Below are positions 6,133 to 6,675 of a stretch of DNA of 6,675 nt, piece by piece. A model generated the notes under the pieces. The model did no database searches and was not told where the DNA came from. It was given only the letters and a program-made list of their open reading frames with translations. The position numbers and the translations under genes were made by a program. Origin of the DNA: Bacillota bacterium (GTDB lineage: Bacteria > Bacillota > Clostridia > Christensenellales > Aristaeellaceae). Position 1 is the first letter of the stretch. Each line of letters opens with the position of its first letter. The stretch covers positions 1-6,675 of the forward strand of contig JAEVZE010000362.1 in assembly GCA_023392395.1 (NCBI GenBank). The letters are read 5' to 3'.

Positions 6133-6453
6133 ATGGCGGAAATCTATCTGAACCAGATCGCTCATGGCCGGTCCGGTGACAAGGGGGACACGTCCAACGT
6201 CTGCGTGTTCGCCCGGAAGCCGGAGTATTACGAAATCATCAGACGCGAGGTTACGCCCGATAAGGTCAAGGCATATTTCGGCGGCATGGTAATGGGCGAG
6301 GTCACGCGATACGAGGTGGAGACGCTGCAAGGCTTCAACTTCGTGATGAAGCATGCGCTGGGCGGCGGCGCAACCCACTCGCTCCGGCTGGACAGCCTGG
6401 GCAAGAGCATGGGCTCGGCATTCCTCCGGATGAAGGTGCACATCGATGACTGA
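6133..6453 (+). CDS. Small AtuA-like protein (C-terminal ferredoxin-fold-like domain)
   Basis: This 106-residue protein matches the domain found at the C-terminus of fused AtuA-family proteins, called the AtuA-like ferredoxin-fold domain in Pfam. The name refers to the fold: only one cysteine (C24) is present, so no iron-sulfur cluster is expected. Family motifs are AHGRSGDKGDTSNV (10-23), YFGGMVMGEVTRYE (48-61), NFVMKHALGGG (69-79) and SLRLDSLGKSMGSAFLRM (83-100). It lies 12 nt after the AtuA core gene and shares 8 nt with the following hydrolase gene. Separate but adjacent genes imply that the two AtuA parts work as a complex. The GRSGDKGDTSN segment is the most conserved part and a reasonable candidate for a ligand or anion site, though that is inference. 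Confidence 0.88.
   Translation: MAEIYLNQIAHGRSGDKGDTSNVCVFARKPEYYEIIRREVTPDKVKAYFGGMVMGEVTRYEVETLQGFNFVMKHALGGGATHSLRLDSLGKSMGSAFLRMKVHIDD
6432..6438 (+). promoter_or_regulatory. Ribosome binding site of the S15/CocE hydrolase
   Basis: GAAGGTG lies within the end of the small AtuA-like gene, 7 nt before the ATG at 6446. It favours 6446 over the in-frame ATG at 6458, which has no comparable site. Confidence 0.5.
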
Positions 6454-6675
6454 GCCGATGGACGGGCGGGTCGGGCGCGAACTCGAGACGCTGCGGATGC
6501 AGTACGCGAGGCTTCCGCGAAGCGGCCCGGGAAAGAAATACTCGTTTGAAACGTGCATGCTGCCCGCGGCGGATGGCGTCAGAATGCGCACCCTCGTCTT
6601 CCGGCCGGAGGGAGGCGGCCCCTTCCCGACCGTGGTGCAACGTTCCTGCTATGCGCATCTGGAGCCGTTGTATCT
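6446..6675 (+). CDS. S15 / CocE-NonD family hydrolase, N-terminal fragment
   Basis: This frame is open from the ATG at 6446 to the window edge (76 complete codons) and starts inside the previous gene (ATGACTGA, 8-nt overlap). After about 35 variable residues comes the entry into an alpha/beta-hydrolase fold: LPAADGVRMRTLVFRPEGGG at about 39-58, then PFPTVVQRSCY at 59-69. This is the pattern D-G-V-x-(L/M)-x-T-x-V-(Y/F)-x-P-x-G-x-G-P-F-P-x-V seen at the start of X-Pro dipeptidyl-peptidase S15 and CocE/NonD-family proteins. The usual R-(T/S)-P-Y reads R-S-C-Y here. The catalytic Ser-Asp-His residues would lie beyond the window, so peptidase, esterase and acylase activities cannot be told apart. 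No signal peptide is visible, so it is likely cytoplasmic. The codon pattern matches the genes upstream. Confidence 0.75.
   Translation, partial: MTEPMDGRVGRELETLRMQYARLPRSGPGKKYSFETCMLPAADGVRMRTLVFRPEGGGPFPTVVQRSCYAHLEPLY

Noticed and set aside
4993..6591. Long open frame on the - strand (532 codons) opposite the AtuA genes
   Set aside because: Same cause: a biased, His/Val/Arg-rich product with no family motif, spanning three genes that are clearly coding on the other strand.

Overview
This window is one co-directional gene block, entirely on the + strand and GC-rich. It runs from the 3' part of a solute-binding-protein gene, through a complete Dpp/Opp-type (peptide/nickel family) ABC transporter, to two genes of the poorly understood AtuA (former DUF1446) family and the first 76 codons of an S15/CocE-type hydrolase. 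Both edges cut through genes. I see no tRNA, rRNA, CRISPR array, insertion sequence, phage gene or replication origin.

The organism cannot be named from this sequence. It is a bacterium with high GC, strong Shine-Dalgarno sites (GGAGG, AGGAGG, AGAGGAG) and tightly packed genes. The ATPase motifs (GETGAGKTT in one, LDGGRRQR in the other) resemble those I associate with Clostridia-like Bacillota and some related anaerobes. A high-GC member of that group is a guess, not a result.

Layout: 3-800 solute-binding protein (5'-truncated); 801-903 spacer with a strong hairpin; 904-1857 DppB-like permease; 1895-2782 DppC-like permease; 2810-3796 DppD-like ATPase; 3793-4746 DppF-like ATPase, overlapping the previous gene by 4 nt; 4756-6120 AtuA core-domain protein; 6133-6453 small AtuA C-terminal (ferredoxin-fold-like) protein; 6446-6675 start of an S15/CocE hydrolase, overlapping by 8 nt. 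Apart from the 103-nt spacer, the gaps are 37, 27, -4, 9, 12 and -8 nt, so one polycistronic mRNA with translational coupling is likely.

Working model (inference): the binding protein captures a small peptide or peptide-like/ester compound outside the cell. The two permeases and two ATPases import it. The S15-type hydrolase and the split AtuA pair then process it in the cytoplasm. The label 'acyclic terpene utilization' comes from Pseudomonas atuA and should not be taken as the function here, since no other atu gene (acyl-CoA dehydrogenase, geranyl-CoA carboxylase) is visible. The coupling of an AtuA pair with a peptide-type importer and an S15 hydrolase is the most interesting point of the window.
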